A stretch of DNA of 36,778 nt from Planctomycetaceae bacterium (GCA_002724245.1 PBOG01000147.1:1-36778), one strand, 5' to 3'. Numbered from the stretch's first letter, positions 18,546 through 27,986 are shown. Made by a program: numbers and translations. The notes: a model not told the origin generated them from the sequence alone.

Positions 18546-21542
18546 TCACTTCAGTTGACTCAGATAGTCCAGCAAATCGGCCAGTTGCTGCGCGGTCAAA
18601 TCGCGCGTTAACAACTCCGGCATCATCGATTTCGCTTGTGCGGCCAATGTCTCGATCTGATCATGAAGTACGATGTGAACCTTGCCTTTTGCGTCCCGCA
18701 ACGAAATGGAGCGCTCGTTTTTCTTGATAATCACGCCGGACAGGATCTGACCCTCGGTCGTTTCGCAGAGGTACTGCAAATACCTGGTATCAATGGTCTT
18801 CGAAGGCTCGAGAATACTCTCCAGAATCTTGCCTCGCGTCAGCCGCATTCCCACTTTGTCCAAATCAGGCCCAACGCCCTGCCCCTTCCCGGCAACACGG
18901 TGGCAATTACGACACTGCAAACCGGCCTGTGCGAAAAACAGCTGCTCACCATTCCGCGCATCACCCGACAGTTTGAGGATGGCTGCCGCGTTCACCAGAG
19001 TTCCCAGCCGCTTGACGCGCAGCTGCTCTGGCAAATAACGCTCAAACAAATCGCGAATGTGAGGACGTTCGTGCTGTGTCGCCTGGGAAATTGCAGCCTC
19101 ACGGGACCGCGCAGCAAGCTGCTTCCGATCGATCGCATGAGCGAGGCGGGTGGCGCCTAGTGTTGAAGTGAGCAACTGACTGATCTGATCTGCAAGTTGC
19201 TCCTCGGACAAAGCCTCCTTCTGTAGTGCAGCTACTTGGTCCGCAAACAGAGAATCCGTTGTCGCAGGCTTCGCCTCAACCCCTGCACCTTCTGCAATCC
19301 ATTGATAAATCAGATCCAGCCCCTGTTGATCCACGACTCGGGAACCGAGGCGCGGCATCCGCCCTGAACCCAACGTCGCCATCCGATAGTAGATGAGCGA
19401 GCGGTATGGGTCGTGTTGGGAAACAATACGGGCTTGCGGAATGTAAAAGGACCCGTGTTTCGCTGGTGCGTTAACCATTTGTGTTGCCCGCAGATCAATC
19501 GATGCCATCACAAAGAAATCGGCGTTTCCACCCCCACCATTGCGGTGGCAATGGGCGCAATTGGCGTGCAAGTAAGATCGCGCCCGGTCGTGCAGAGGCT
19601 CGTTTGGATCGTGATAATCGACTAACCTCGGCAACGCTGGAGGGGGCTGGGGCAAGTCCGCAGCAAACAAGCCCAGGCTCTGGAAGTGGGACAACTGATT
19701 TCTATCATCCCCTTTTCCCAGCGCACGGTTCACTTGGAGTGTCTGCAAACCCAGGACATATTTTGCTGCCATAGTATGGCAAACCATACACTCCGTTCGC
19801 CCTGGAAAATGCCAGGTTTGCTGGCGCATGCCATTGGCTGCCGACTCATCCTTGATCGTAAACGTGCGATCCAGACCTCCCGGACTTTCCAGCAACAACG
19901 CATCGGTCTGCTGGTCGTTCCAAACATACGTGTAACCACGCCAATACTGATCGCCATTGGCTTCGCTGCCGGGAATGCGCTCTTGATGCAAGATCCGTGT
20001 CTCCAGACGACGTCCGCTGCGCGGATCCGCGGTATCCATTGCCAGTGTGTGGGTCTCGACGAGGACAGCACCATCGGGGAACTTCCAGCCATCTCGCCCA
20101 CCGCGATACGGAAACCGAACCGCTTCGAACTCAATGACCGCATTGCCCGGCAGCGCCACAAAACGTTGTTTCGTACTGCCATCTGTCCACTGAGGTGCAA
20201 GTACTTGATACGGCAGGACGCCAGGAGCCGGCACGTGATCCTTGGTCGAGGCAAACAAACCCGTTTCACTAAGTTTCCGGGGAAACGTGTTGGACGTGTC
20301 GGCCACCTCGTTTGGTACCAGCGAATGAATCTGACCACCAACATGGTCGACTAGATAGAGTTCACCCACACGGTCTTCCGCAAAGCCTGCAATACGCAGG
20401 GTGGAATCGCACAACTCACGATGTTCCACAATGCGGTCCTCGTCCAGACCCAACGCCCAGATCTTACCAGTATCGTAATCACCGTAAATGTACTGACCCT
20501 GCAACATCTCTTGTTGCCTGCCGCGGTAAACAAAACCACCTGTAATTGACCGGAACATCGAATGGTCATGCGCCACAACCGGTTTCAGCATCGGGGTGGG
20601 GCCACGGCGACGCTGGGGACGAAATGGTCGCCCCCCTTCATTCACACTCCAACCATAGTTTCCCGCACGCTGAACCCGGTAGACACTCTCCCACAAATCT
20701 TCACCCACATCCGCGGCCCAGAGCTCCCCTGTTTCTCGATCGAAACTCAGTTTCCACGGTTGCCGAAATCCGTAAGCCCAGATCTCAGGTCGCGCGCCGG
20801 GCGTATCACGAAACGGATTCTCCTGGGGTATCCGGTAGCCGAGATCGTCTTGACGGCGGTCGATGTCAATTCGCAGGATGGATGAGTTGAGGTAGCTGAG
20901 ATCCTGCCCTCGCTGTACCGGGTCATGCAGCCCACCCCCGTCGCCAATGCCGATATACAGGTAGCCATCCGGACCAAACTTCAAACAGCCACCATCGTGA
21001 CCAGCCGAGTGCCAGTCGATGAGTACTTCATGACTGGCGGGGTCAACTTGCCAGGGCTGGCTTGGGGAAACGCGAAATCGGGCAACCTTGGTACCACGTT
21101 TTTCCCCCGACCGACGATAGCTGATAAACACAAAACCGTTGTCAACAAATTTCGGATGAAACGCGATTCCTAACGTGCTGATTCGCTGCACCTCCAGCAC
21201 TTTGGCCAGGTCCAGAAACAACTCTTTGCCCATCACATCACGTCTCTGCTCGAACGTGTAAACTTTCCCGAAATGCTCCACCACAACCAACCGGTTGCTC
21301 CCGGGAACAAAGGTCATCGCCAGCGGCTCATCGAACTTGAGTTTCGGAAAGGCCACTTGCGTTCGATACGGCGCGGGCGGATCCGGCGAGCCCACAACCC
21401 GCGAGGTTGCCCACAACACACGTTTGGAAACCGGCTCAATCGCTACCGTCTCCTCGGCAAGCGTCGAACGGGGGGACAGCGTGACGACCGCCGCCCAACA
21501 GAGCAACGGGGACCAACAAAGCAATGGAACGTGGTTTCGCAT
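18546..21542 (-). CDS. Sugar dehydrogenase-like propeller with three CxxCH haem sites
   Basis: A 998-residue protein from the ATG at 21542, preceded by AAAGAG at 9 bases; upstream in-frame ATG codons at 21551 and 21602 would place extra residues before the signal peptide. Residues about 40-410 are a glucose/sorbosone dehydrogenase propeller (HDGGCLKFGPDGYLYIGIGDGG, YGWSVNEGGRPF), a fold that can bind PQQ. A middle region (about 410-690) resembles the conserved part found after such propellers in other bacteria and carries CMVCH (about 584) and CAHCH (about 660). The C-terminal PVC-type cytochrome domain has CRNCHRVAGKGQGVGPDLD (about 875) and ends LADLLDYLSQLK. Electrons from sugar oxidation could thus pass along three haems within one chain; PQQ use is inferred. 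The DUF1592 gene follows after 116 bases on the same strand. Confidence 0.9.
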   Translation of the reverse strand: MRNHVPLLCWSPLLCWAAVVTLSPRSTLAEETVAIEPVSKRVLWATSRVVGSPDPPAPYRTQVAFPKLKFDEPLAMTFVPGSNRLVVVEHFGKVYTFEQRRDVMGKELFLDLAKVLEVQRISTLGIAFHPKFVDNGFVFISYRRSGEKRGTKVARFRVSPSQPWQVDPASHEVLIDWHSAGHDGGCLKFGPDGYLYIGIGDGGGLHDPVQRGQDLSYLNSSILRIDIDRRQDDLGYRIPQENPFRDTPGARPEIWAYGFRQPWKLSFDRETGELWAADVGEDLWESVYRVQRAGNYGWSVNEGGRPFRPQRRRGPTPMLKPVVAHDHSMFRSITGGFVYRGRQQEMLQGQYIYGDYDTGKIWALGLDEDRIVEHRELCDSTLRIAGFAEDRVGELYLVDHVGGQIHSLVPNEVADTSNTFPRKLSETGLFASTKDHVPAPGVLPYQVLAPQWTDGSTKQRFVALPGNAVIEFEAVRFPYRGGRDGWKFPDGAVLVETHTLAMDTADPRSGRRLETRILHQERIPGSEANGDQYWRGYTYVWNDQQTDALLLESPGGLDRTFTIKDESAANGMRQQTWHFPGRTECMVCHTMAAKYVLGLQTLQVNRALGKGDDRNQLSHFQSLGLFAADLPQPPPALPRLVDYHDPNEPLHDRARSYLHANCAHCHRNGGGGNADFFVMASIDLRATQMVNAPAKHGSFYIPQARIVSQHDPYRSLIYYRMATLGSGRMPRLGSRVVDQQGLDLIYQWIAEGAGVEAKPATTDSLFADQVAALQKEALSEEQLADQISQLLTSTLGATRLAHAIDRKQLAARSREAAISQATQHERPHIRDLFERYLPEQLRVKRLGTLVNAAAILKLSGDARNGEQLFFAQAGLQCRNCHRVAGKGQGVGPDLDKVGMRLTRGKILESILEPSKTIDTRYLQYLCETTEGQILSGVIIKKNERSISLRDAKGKVHIVLHDQIETLAAQAKSMMPELLTRDLTAQQLADLLDYLSQLK

Positions 21543-21660
21543 CGAGGTCATCTCTTTCTGGCGCGCGGTCGGTCTCACCTGCCACTCACCGCCATGGGAC
21601 AAATGCTGCTCTGATGTTTACTGCCTCTGAGTTTCTTCCTGAAGTTCACAAGGAAGTTCG

Positions 21661-22602
21661 CTACAAGGTGTAGAAGGTGTAGCGGATGGACCACCGGTCT
21701 GCGTTACCCGGTTCAACCTTCAGATCGATGAATGGCTCTGGACAAATGGTAGTGTGCGGTGACCACAACTGAAGTTTGGCAAGTGGTCGGTCGGTCGCCA
21801 TCCGCACGCCGGCCTTGATTTTACGGTTTTCCAGCGAGAATCCATGATGCCGCACGTCGTCGGTTTCAAAACCACGAAACGTCGAAATCATGTAGTCGCC
21901 AGCCGGAATCTCCCGCAGGTAGACCAGGTTCTTGCCTTGTACGGCACCAAAACCACCCAGGTCGCGTTCGGCGGTCAGCTCAAAGGGAAACCCCACTACA
22001 AAATCGGGGCCCGTCGGTTGTTGATCCATCACAAAAAAGTTGTGGTTATAGACTTGCGTCTCAATCGGCACCGTACCCGTATTGTGTAAAAAATGGTCGA
22101 TCACCAACTCCGGGAGACCGGATGTCAGCGTGAGCCGTTTGACGTAGTGATAACCCGTCTCCCCATGTTTTACGACATGCTGCATCTCGATCCAGTTGCC
22201 ACCTTTTTTCACTTTCCACTGACCATGATCCACTACACGAAACGGGTGTTTTGCTGACGACTCCGCCTTGTCACAAACACCTACACCGATCCGCAAAAAT
22301 GTCTCGCCGGACCTCTGCTGCGGACCGACGCTGTAGGACTCAACCGGGCCCGTAATCCGATCGTGCAAATACGGATCCTCCGACTTCTGCCACTCACCAA
22401 AATACTCGTGGCCGTCACACTGCAAACTGTAGATCACACCTGACCAGTCAAACCGGGTACCTCGGTAGTAACCGGAGTCCGGTTGGGGCAAATACAGCCT
22501 GGCCGTGACCTGGCTATTGGCAATCGTGGCTTGCGGGTGTTCAGCACGCAGCGAAACGGAGGCACAAACGACAAGAAGCACCATTCCGAATCGAACTGCC
22601 AT
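21661..22602 (-). CDS. Secreted protein, possible mutarotase-like fold
   Basis: A 313-residue protein from the ATG at 22602, with GAGAG 7 bases upstream; the frame stays open to 22674 but those residues lie before the signal peptide. Residues 1-20 (MAVRFGMVLLVVCASVSLRA) are a good signal peptide. The mature part is rich in beta strands. The segments RGTRFDWSGVIYSLQ, MQHVVKHGETGYHYVKRLTL, LVIDHFLHNTGTVPIETQVY and NHNFFVMDQ recall galactose-mutarotase-like (aldose epimerase superfamily) sandwiches, where His and Glu residues hold a sugar. I cannot assign a named family. Its neighbours, an esterase upstream and a sugar-dehydrogenase fusion downstream on the same strand, fit a role in carbohydrate binding or conversion. 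Confidence 0.8.
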   Translation of the reverse strand: MAVRFGMVLLVVCASVSLRAEHPQATIANSQVTARLYLPQPDSGYYRGTRFDWSGVIYSLQCDGHEYFGEWQKSEDPYLHDRITGPVESYSVGPQQRSGETFLRIGVGVCDKAESSAKHPFRVVDHGQWKVKKGGNWIEMQHVVKHGETGYHYVKRLTLTSGLPELVIDHFLHNTGTVPIETQVYNHNFFVMDQQPTGPDFVVGFPFELTAERDLGGFGAVQGKNLVYLREIPAGDYMISTFRGFETDDVRHHGFSLENRKIKAGVRMATDRPLAKLQLWSPHTTICPEPFIDLKVEPGNADRWSIRYTFYTL

Positions 22603-22692
22603 AGTTATTCTCTCTTGTCTGGAGACAGCGTGCCGCCTCTCTACCAAGAAGCGACAACATCCGGCGAACGACACATTGCCAAAGAACCTGTC

Positions 22693-23148
22693 CTAGCGTC
22701 GTTGTCGTCCTAATTGTAACCCGCTCGCCAGGACGTTGGCCACATCGCGCAACCAACGCGTACTGTTTCGCGTTTCCCAGCCCCCACAGCCGGGACCGAA
22801 CTGCCCCTGAATATCGTCATCGCGACTGAAGAACATGCTCGAGTCGAAGCACCAGTTTCCATTTCGTTGGCGACAGTCCCACCACTGCCCGTCATGCGTC
22901 GACTTTGGGAACTGTGCGATGGACGCCAGGTGCCCGTCGCGACTTAACAAGAGAGTGGGAAGCCCGCGCATCTGTGATGGATCATGACTGGAGAAACATG
23001 GGCCAACGCGCCACGAACCTACCTGCTCGAAGCAGGTACCCCCCCCTCGCAAACCAAGCCCCAGTCCAGACATACCGATGCGGAGAAAACCGCGCCGCGA
23101 CAGCGCATCGCAAAACACTCCCTGGTGGCGACGAGGAATGGTCAACAC
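22693..23148 (-). pseudogene. DUF1501 gene remnant, likely frameshifted
   Basis: From the GTG at 23148 the frame starts VLTIPRRHQGVFCDALSRRG and continues FLRIGMSGLGLG. This matches the N-terminus and twin-Arg signal of DUF1501 proteins, including the intact copy at 30839 (MLTLLGNRQRKRDFCDGISR, NFLNIGGLALGG). The frame then meets a run of eight G (minus strand; eight C near 23038-23045). After it, the annotated frame gives unrelated sequence, whereas a neighbouring frame gives YLLRAGRF, like the LLRAEA that follows in DUF1501, and soon stops. The rest of the family (about 400 residues) is absent. The remaining open frame to 22693 (Trp/Cys-rich, ends LGLRGGG...GRQRR) matches nothing I know. 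It is a decayed gene, though a short novel secreted protein cannot be excluded. Confidence 0.5.
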
Positions 23149-23196
23149 CGATGCGAAACTGCCCGCACGGCACCAAAGGCACAACTCGGCTGAGAC

Positions 23197-24072
23197 CTAT
23201 TCACCACGCCACAACCAGCGCAACGAATCAGGGAGAATGGCACCACCATGGATGCCGTTGTGGCCACCAACACCATAGACAAACTTGTAATCGTAATCTT
23301 TAAATGCCAGCGACTTGGCCATTTGCTGATTCGCCAATGGCCAATTTCCGTGCGAGTTATCCAAGTCCTCGCTGCCATCCTGAAGGAAGATACGAATCGG
23401 CTTACGATCGGTTTTGCGAATCATCGCCGCATAGTGATGCCCACCGCGAATATTCACAAAGCTGCCGACATGGCTCATTACCTTGCCAAACACATCGGGC
23501 CGCTCCCAGGCAACCGTCCAGGCGCAGATGCCACCGGAACTGATCCCGCAAATCGCACGTTGACTGGCATTTTTGGTTAGCCGATAACTTTTCCCGACTT
23601 CGGGCAGGACTTCTTCGATCAGGAATCTCGCATATTGATCCGACAGCGTATCGTATTCAAAACTGCGATTGGCCGGACGTGGACGCCACCCTCTCTTTTC
23701 AGGAAGTGTCTCGCTGGTATGCCCAGGATCGATGAAAATTCCGATCGTCACCGGCATTTCACCACGATGGATGAGATTGTCCATCACCACAGTCGCCCGA
23801 AACTGTCCCGCTGGATCAACATAGGCATGCCCGTCCTGAAAGACCATTACCGCCGCTGGCCTGGCGGCATCGTATTGGGCCGGTACATAAATCGAATAGC
23901 GGCGCAGGGTGCCGTCAAACACCTTGCTCTTCCAGACGTGTTCCGTGACTTTTCCCTGTGGGACATTCGGTTGGACAAGTGAATCACCACGCAACACATA
24001 CTGGCTGTCGTCCGCCCGCAAAACCGCCGGCGCGATCGCCAGGCAGGCAATCAGGAAAAACCGCTTACACAT
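23197..24072 (-). CDS. Secreted alpha/beta-hydrolase esterase (esterase D/Fes type)
   Basis: A 291-residue protein from the ATG at 24072, which has GAAGAGG 6 bases upstream; the open frame reaches 24138 but without a better start. MCKRFFLIACLAIAPAVLRA is a signal peptide. The body is a putative esterase (PF00756-like): YSIYVPAQYDAARPAAVMVF, then the oxyanion region FQDGHAY, and the nucleophile elbow G176-I-S178-S-G180 (AICGISSGGICAW). Asp232 or Asp236 (FLQDGSEDLDN) and His271 or His275 (GVGGHNGIHGG) would complete the triad. Relatives hydrolyse feruloyl, acetyl or siderophore esters; the terminal GGHNGxHGG pattern is common in planctomycete members. It follows the 777-residue protein gene by 216 bases on the same strand; that gap shows only a 5-bp inverted repeat at 24215-24227. 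Confidence 0.9.
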   Translation of the reverse strand: MCKRFFLIACLAIAPAVLRADDSQYVLRGDSLVQPNVPQGKVTEHVWKSKVFDGTLRRYSIYVPAQYDAARPAAVMVFQDGHAYVDPAGQFRATVVMDNLIHRGEMPVTIGIFIDPGHTSETLPEKRGWRPRPANRSFEYDTLSDQYARFLIEEVLPEVGKSYRLTKNASQRAICGISSGGICAWTVAWERPDVFGKVMSHVGSFVNIRGGHHYAAMIRKTDRKPIRIFLQDGSEDLDNSHGNWPLANQQMAKSLAFKDYDYKFVYGVGGHNGIHGGAILPDSLRWLWRGE

Positions 24073-24288
24073 GGGAAACCTCTTCGATAGCGTGATTCTC
24101 TTGGCAACAACGCGCATTCTAACGACTCTGAAGCCCACCAGCTATCTGTTCGTGTTGCGCCCGCGATCTCACCGCTGCCTGGATGCCATCCACTGGTGCG
24201 GATCAGCAATCTGCCCACACTCTGTGGAGTCATGCCACGAGAAACGTCAGGGTTTGCCCCAGCAGAAACAGCGACTACAACAACACTT

Positions 24289-26622
24289 CTACGGGGCATT
24301 GAACCGGGTCGCACTCACTTCACGAAACACGACGGTCACATCGGTTTCGGAAACCGCCAGCCACTTGCCGTCCTCAAGCGCGGTCGCGCGGATCTTGAGC
24401 TTCTGCTCCGGATAGAGCCGCGGGTCTGCCATCGTCTCAACGTGAATCGTGGCTTGCCGCTTCCCGCTGGGCACGACAACTGGAGCTGCCTTGAACAGCC
24501 CACCCACATCGTCAGCGGCAACGACTTCGAGCGTCACCGCTTCGGCAAATTTGGGTCTGCGCAAAATGTCGACAGTGACCTCGAAGTTACCGCCAGGCGA
24601 AGCCGTAATTTCAGCATCCCGGCCGTCGACTTTCATCAGCGCCCCTTCCACAATCCAACACAAACGCCCGGACTTCGCCTGTACATAGCGTACGTTTCCC
24701 TGGGCGTCAGCCATTTTTGCCATGGCCAGAACCACCATCCGGGAGGTGCGAAATGTCTCTAGCCACTCTGGAATGAACACTGGGTAGAGAATTCGATCAA
24801 CACCACGGGGAACCTTCATGATCGGCCCAGTAATCCCCTGACGGTGGCGTGATTGCTTCGAATGGGGCATCAGCCAAATCTCACCGTCGTAACCCTCTTG
24901 CCGCTTGATTTCGAGCTCTGCTGGGAAAGTGCTACCCCGGGGACGCTCATGCTGTGTCTCTCTCAGGACCCAGGCGATCGTAATCGGAACCTTGCTGATA
25001 ATTGGGGTCAACAGCACGGAGGTGAGGAGTCCTGTATCGGTCACGGCCACACGAGTCAAGGAAACATCACCACGCTTCCCAGTCCCCACGACACGGACGT
25101 ACCCAGTGGTCGCACTGCAATCGGCGGCGGCAGTCAACTCGAACTTGAGTTCGGCCTTGCCAGCCGGAACCACAAGATCCGCAGGCACGCTCACGCCTTG
25201 GGGAAGTCCCTCGATCCCAATCGCGACGTCACCATCGTACCCATGGAGCCGGGCCAACTTGACTGTGACGCTGGTCTTGCCGCCAGGCTCAAAATTCAAG
25301 GTCTGCGGCACCGAGAGGGAAAAATCTGCGAGCGGTGGAACCGTGACAACCAGGCGGTAAACCGAAAGGGGAGTCCCCACTTGAGCGGAAATGTCACTGA
25401 CGACAATCGTGTGCGGACCAGCGGCGGTCGACTTGAACGTCAGCGTACAATCTCCCGGCTTATCGTCCTTCACGATTTCGGTGCCATCCGGAGCAAGCAC
25501 CCTTAAAGTTGGATCGAGCGGAGACCCCAGTGACGCTGCCTCGACGGCGATTTCCCAACTGTCTCCCGCCTGCATCTTCACCGTGTAACGATCCTCCGCA
25601 CCGACTTCCCCGAGCGTTCCATTGATCACTACGGGACCAACGATCTCCGTACGTTCCTGCTCGACGACCTCGTCGGTATCGCGCAGGGGAAATCGAACCA
25701 GCGCGGTGCCTGCTGCTGTGTCCAAGCTATACGAAAACGTGGCCACCTCCTGGTTCGGAAAATCAACCTTCCTGGTGATCGTTTGGAGCGCGGGCGAATC
25801 GCCCTGAAGGCCGTAACCGATGAACTCGACGTCGCAGGAATGCCCTCGTCGGCCAGTGACTGGTCGGGTCATAATGACACGTGGACCGAGTGAAAGGCGC
25901 AGCGCATAGACGAAGGCCTGGTTACCACGAAATTGAACATCAAACACCTTCAGAGAATAGACTTTGCCGGCCTTCACTGCGAAAGTTAGCGCAATATCTT
26001 TTCCCTCCAAGTCCACCGCGTCACCAAGTCGCCGATCTCCGCCACTCTCATTGACTTCGATAGCACCTGTCATCAAAGATCCAATTTGATGGGTGATCAG
26101 TTCCGCAGTGACAAAACCTTCCTGCGCGGCAACAAACTGATATTCATCGATCTCGGCGATCTTCCCGAGTCGTGCCGCGACGGTAACAGGTAGCGTGTCC
26201 AGCGTCTGAGGGGAATCGCGCCGTCGTTTTTCGACCACGATGTTGCCCGCTTCGACCAGGAAAGGAACGCAACGGCTCGCGCCACCCGCATTGGCAACCT
26301 GCCAATAGGCACTGCCGGATAAGTTGCCAGGGGCGACATGGATCTGCGCTGGCACCTCCCGTGGAATCGGGAACGCGGCCCGCATCGACTTTTGTCCAAA
26401 CCAATAGGGTGGCGGGGCTACAACAAATTTGCCCGGTGGGCCCATTTTCGTGATCGTCACCTGCGGATCGGGAGAAAAGAACTCCACATCGGGTGTGAAC
26501 TCGTAACCACCGAGCTGCACTTCTGTCACAACACCCGCGGGCACCACCGGCGGATACATGTAACCGGCAGAGGGCGCCTCACCCAACAGCGCGCAGGCCA
26601 GCGTAATGACGGTCAAATTCAT
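24289..26622 (-). CDS. Large secreted beta-sandwich protein (PPC-like domains)
   Basis: A 777-residue protein whose ATG overlaps the stop of the preceding DUF1501 gene by four bases (ATGA), so translation is probably coupled. MNLTVITLACALLGEAPSAG is a signal peptide. The chain is a series of beta-sandwich domains: a first domain with GYEFTPDVEFFSPDPQVTI, then PPC-like (pre-peptidase C-terminal) units, the clearest at about residues 340-430 (GTLGEVGAEDRYTVKMQAGD, SPLDPTLRVLAPDGTEIVKD, AGPHTIVVSD), then Ig-like segments (about 450-770; LARLHGYDGDVAIGIEGLPQ). No protease or other catalytic domain is present. PPC domains usually accompany secreted enzymes, but planctomycetes encode long enzyme-free versions beside DUF1501 genes. 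A binding or scaffold role outside the cytoplasm is inferred. Confidence 0.87.
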   Translation of the reverse strand: MNLTVITLACALLGEAPSAGYMYPPVVPAGVVTEVQLGGYEFTPDVEFFSPDPQVTITKMGPPGKFVVAPPPYWFGQKSMRAAFPIPREVPAQIHVAPGNLSGSAYWQVANAGGASRCVPFLVEAGNIVVEKRRRDSPQTLDTLPVTVAARLGKIAEIDEYQFVAAQEGFVTAELITHQIGSLMTGAIEVNESGGDRRLGDAVDLEGKDIALTFAVKAGKVYSLKVFDVQFRGNQAFVYALRLSLGPRVIMTRPVTGRRGHSCDVEFIGYGLQGDSPALQTITRKVDFPNQEVATFSYSLDTAAGTALVRFPLRDTDEVVEQERTEIVGPVVINGTLGEVGAEDRYTVKMQAGDSWEIAVEAASLGSPLDPTLRVLAPDGTEIVKDDKPGDCTLTFKSTAAGPHTIVVSDISAQVGTPLSVYRLVVTVPPLADFSLSVPQTLNFEPGGKTSVTVKLARLHGYDGDVAIGIEGLPQGVSVPADLVVPAGKAELKFELTAAADCSATTGYVRVVGTGKRGDVSLTRVAVTDTGLLTSVLLTPIISKVPITIAWVLRETQHERPRGSTFPAELEIKRQEGYDGEIWLMPHSKQSRHRQGITGPIMKVPRGVDRILYPVFIPEWLETFRTSRMVVLAMAKMADAQGNVRYVQAKSGRLCWIVEGALMKVDGRDAEITASPGGNFEVTVDILRRPKFAEAVTLEVVAADDVGGLFKAAPVVVPSGKRQATIHVETMADPRLYPEQKLKIRATALEDGKWLAVSETDVTVVFREVSATRFNAP

Positions 26623-27986
26623 ACCAGCAGCTCTTCAAACACCTGCCCACCGTTAACAATCGACACAGGTCGCCCAACGTCGGTGTAGACAAGTTTGTTG
26701 TAGTCGATTCCCATGAGATGAAAGATTGTTCCCAGAAAACTCTGGTTCGTCATCGGAGTTGTTGTCGGCGCCGCAGCCGTCGCGTCCGACCCACCAATCA
26801 AAGCACCTCGCTTGACGCCACCGCCGGCAAAGATCGCAGTCTGCAGGATGTGGTGGTCACGGCCAGCGTTCTTGTTGATTTTCGGAGTTCGTCCCATTTC
26901 GCCCACCATGACGACCAGCGTATCGTCAAGCATGCCGCGTTCATCAAGATCCGTCACGAGCGTAGCCAACGCGCTGTCTGCGCTCGGCGCCAATACCTCG
27001 TGGCCAGTGAAATTATCGAAATGGGTATCCCAACTGCCGTGCTCCACACTGATAAAACGACACCCGGCCTCCACAAGGCGACGGGCCAGCAAGGCGCATT
27101 GGCCAAGCTGGTGGTATCCGTAACGCTCTCGCAACGCTTCAGGCTCTTCGTGGATATTGAACGCCTTCTTGGCCTGCGGCGAGGTGACCATACTGAAGGC
27201 CTTCTCATAATACGTCGACATGATCGCCGAACGTCCCGACAACCCAGGAGCGTTTTTGCCACCGGCCAAGAGCCCCTTAGAGCCGAGCTGGTCGATCCGT
27301 TGAAGCATGCGACGCCGTCGATCAAACCGCTTCTCATCAATCGCCGTCTTGGCCAGATTCAGGTCGCGGACCTCAAAATCAGGCTCCACCGGATCGGTTT
27401 CAATCACAAAGGGTGCATACGACGGACCATAAAAACCTGGCCCTCCCGCAACCGACTGATTCGGCACACAGATGTAAGGAGGTACCGCGCCTCGCGGCCC
27501 AAGCTCGCGCGAAATCACTGAACCGAGAGAGGGATAGAGTTCATTGGCGGGGGTCTTCTTGGCTTGTCCATCTGCGAAGTTAGGCGGATAGCCAGTCAGT
27601 AGCCAATGGACACCGGTCTGGTGCGCGCCATCACCCAATGTGGCACTGCGAACCATCGTGAACTTGTCCGCCACTTTTGCACAGCGTGGCATCAGTTCGC
27701 CAATCAGCGTGCCAGGTACGTTAGTCGAAATGGGATTGAAAGGCCCACGAATTTCACTGGGCGCATTCGGTTTAAGATCCCACATATCGATGTGGCTCGG
27801 ACCTCCTTCAAGCAGCAGAAAGATACAGGCCTTGGCCTTGCCCGGCAGCGCCGCCGGAGCCTGATCGGCCATCGCCAACAAGTGTGGCAGCGAGAGCCCT
27901 CCCAGCATACCGGTTCCACCGATCTTGATGGCCCGTCTACGTGAGATACCGTCGCAGTACCCAGATCCCGAGCTGGCTGTACTCAT
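26619..27986 (-). CDS. DUF1501 family exported protein
   Basis: A 455-residue protein from the ATG at 27986; AAAGGGAG lies 9 bases upstream, and a TTG at 27995 is the alternative. The N-terminus has a Tat signal, CDGISRRRAIKIGGTGMLGG, followed by the family motifs LLLEGGPSHIDMWDLKP, NAPSEIRGPFNPIST, FISVEHGSWDTHFDNFTGHE and GEMGRTPKINKNAGRDHH. DUF1501 proteins belong to the alkaline phosphatase/sulfatase-like superfamily; the Asp, His and Glu residues in these motifs may hold metal ions, but no activity is proven for the family. The DUF1549/1553 gene lies upstream on the same strand, the usual planctomycete pair, and the PPC-like protein gene overlaps its stop. The region before the start carries a 16-bp tandem repeat and a small upstream frame. 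Confidence 0.94.
   Translation of the reverse strand: MSTASSGSGYCDGISRRRAIKIGGTGMLGGLSLPHLLAMADQAPAALPGKAKACIFLLLEGGPSHIDMWDLKPNAPSEIRGPFNPISTNVPGTLIGELMPRCAKVADKFTMVRSATLGDGAHQTGVHWLLTGYPPNFADGQAKKTPANELYPSLGSVISRELGPRGAVPPYICVPNQSVAGGPGFYGPSYAPFVIETDPVEPDFEVRDLNLAKTAIDEKRFDRRRRMLQRIDQLGSKGLLAGGKNAPGLSGRSAIMSTYYEKAFSMVTSPQAKKAFNIHEEPEALRERYGYHQLGQCALLARRLVEAGCRFISVEHGSWDTHFDNFTGHEVLAPSADSALATLVTDLDERGMLDDTLVVMVGEMGRTPKINKNAGRDHHILQTAIFAGGGVKRGALIGGSDATAAAPTTTPMTNQSFLGTIFHLMGIDYNKLVYTDVGRPVSIVNGGQVFEELLV

Noticed and set aside
22710-22895. Alternative short minus-strand frame inside the DUF1501 remnant
   Set aside because: No similarity to DUF1501 or any family, and no ribosome site; it is probably a shadow frame.
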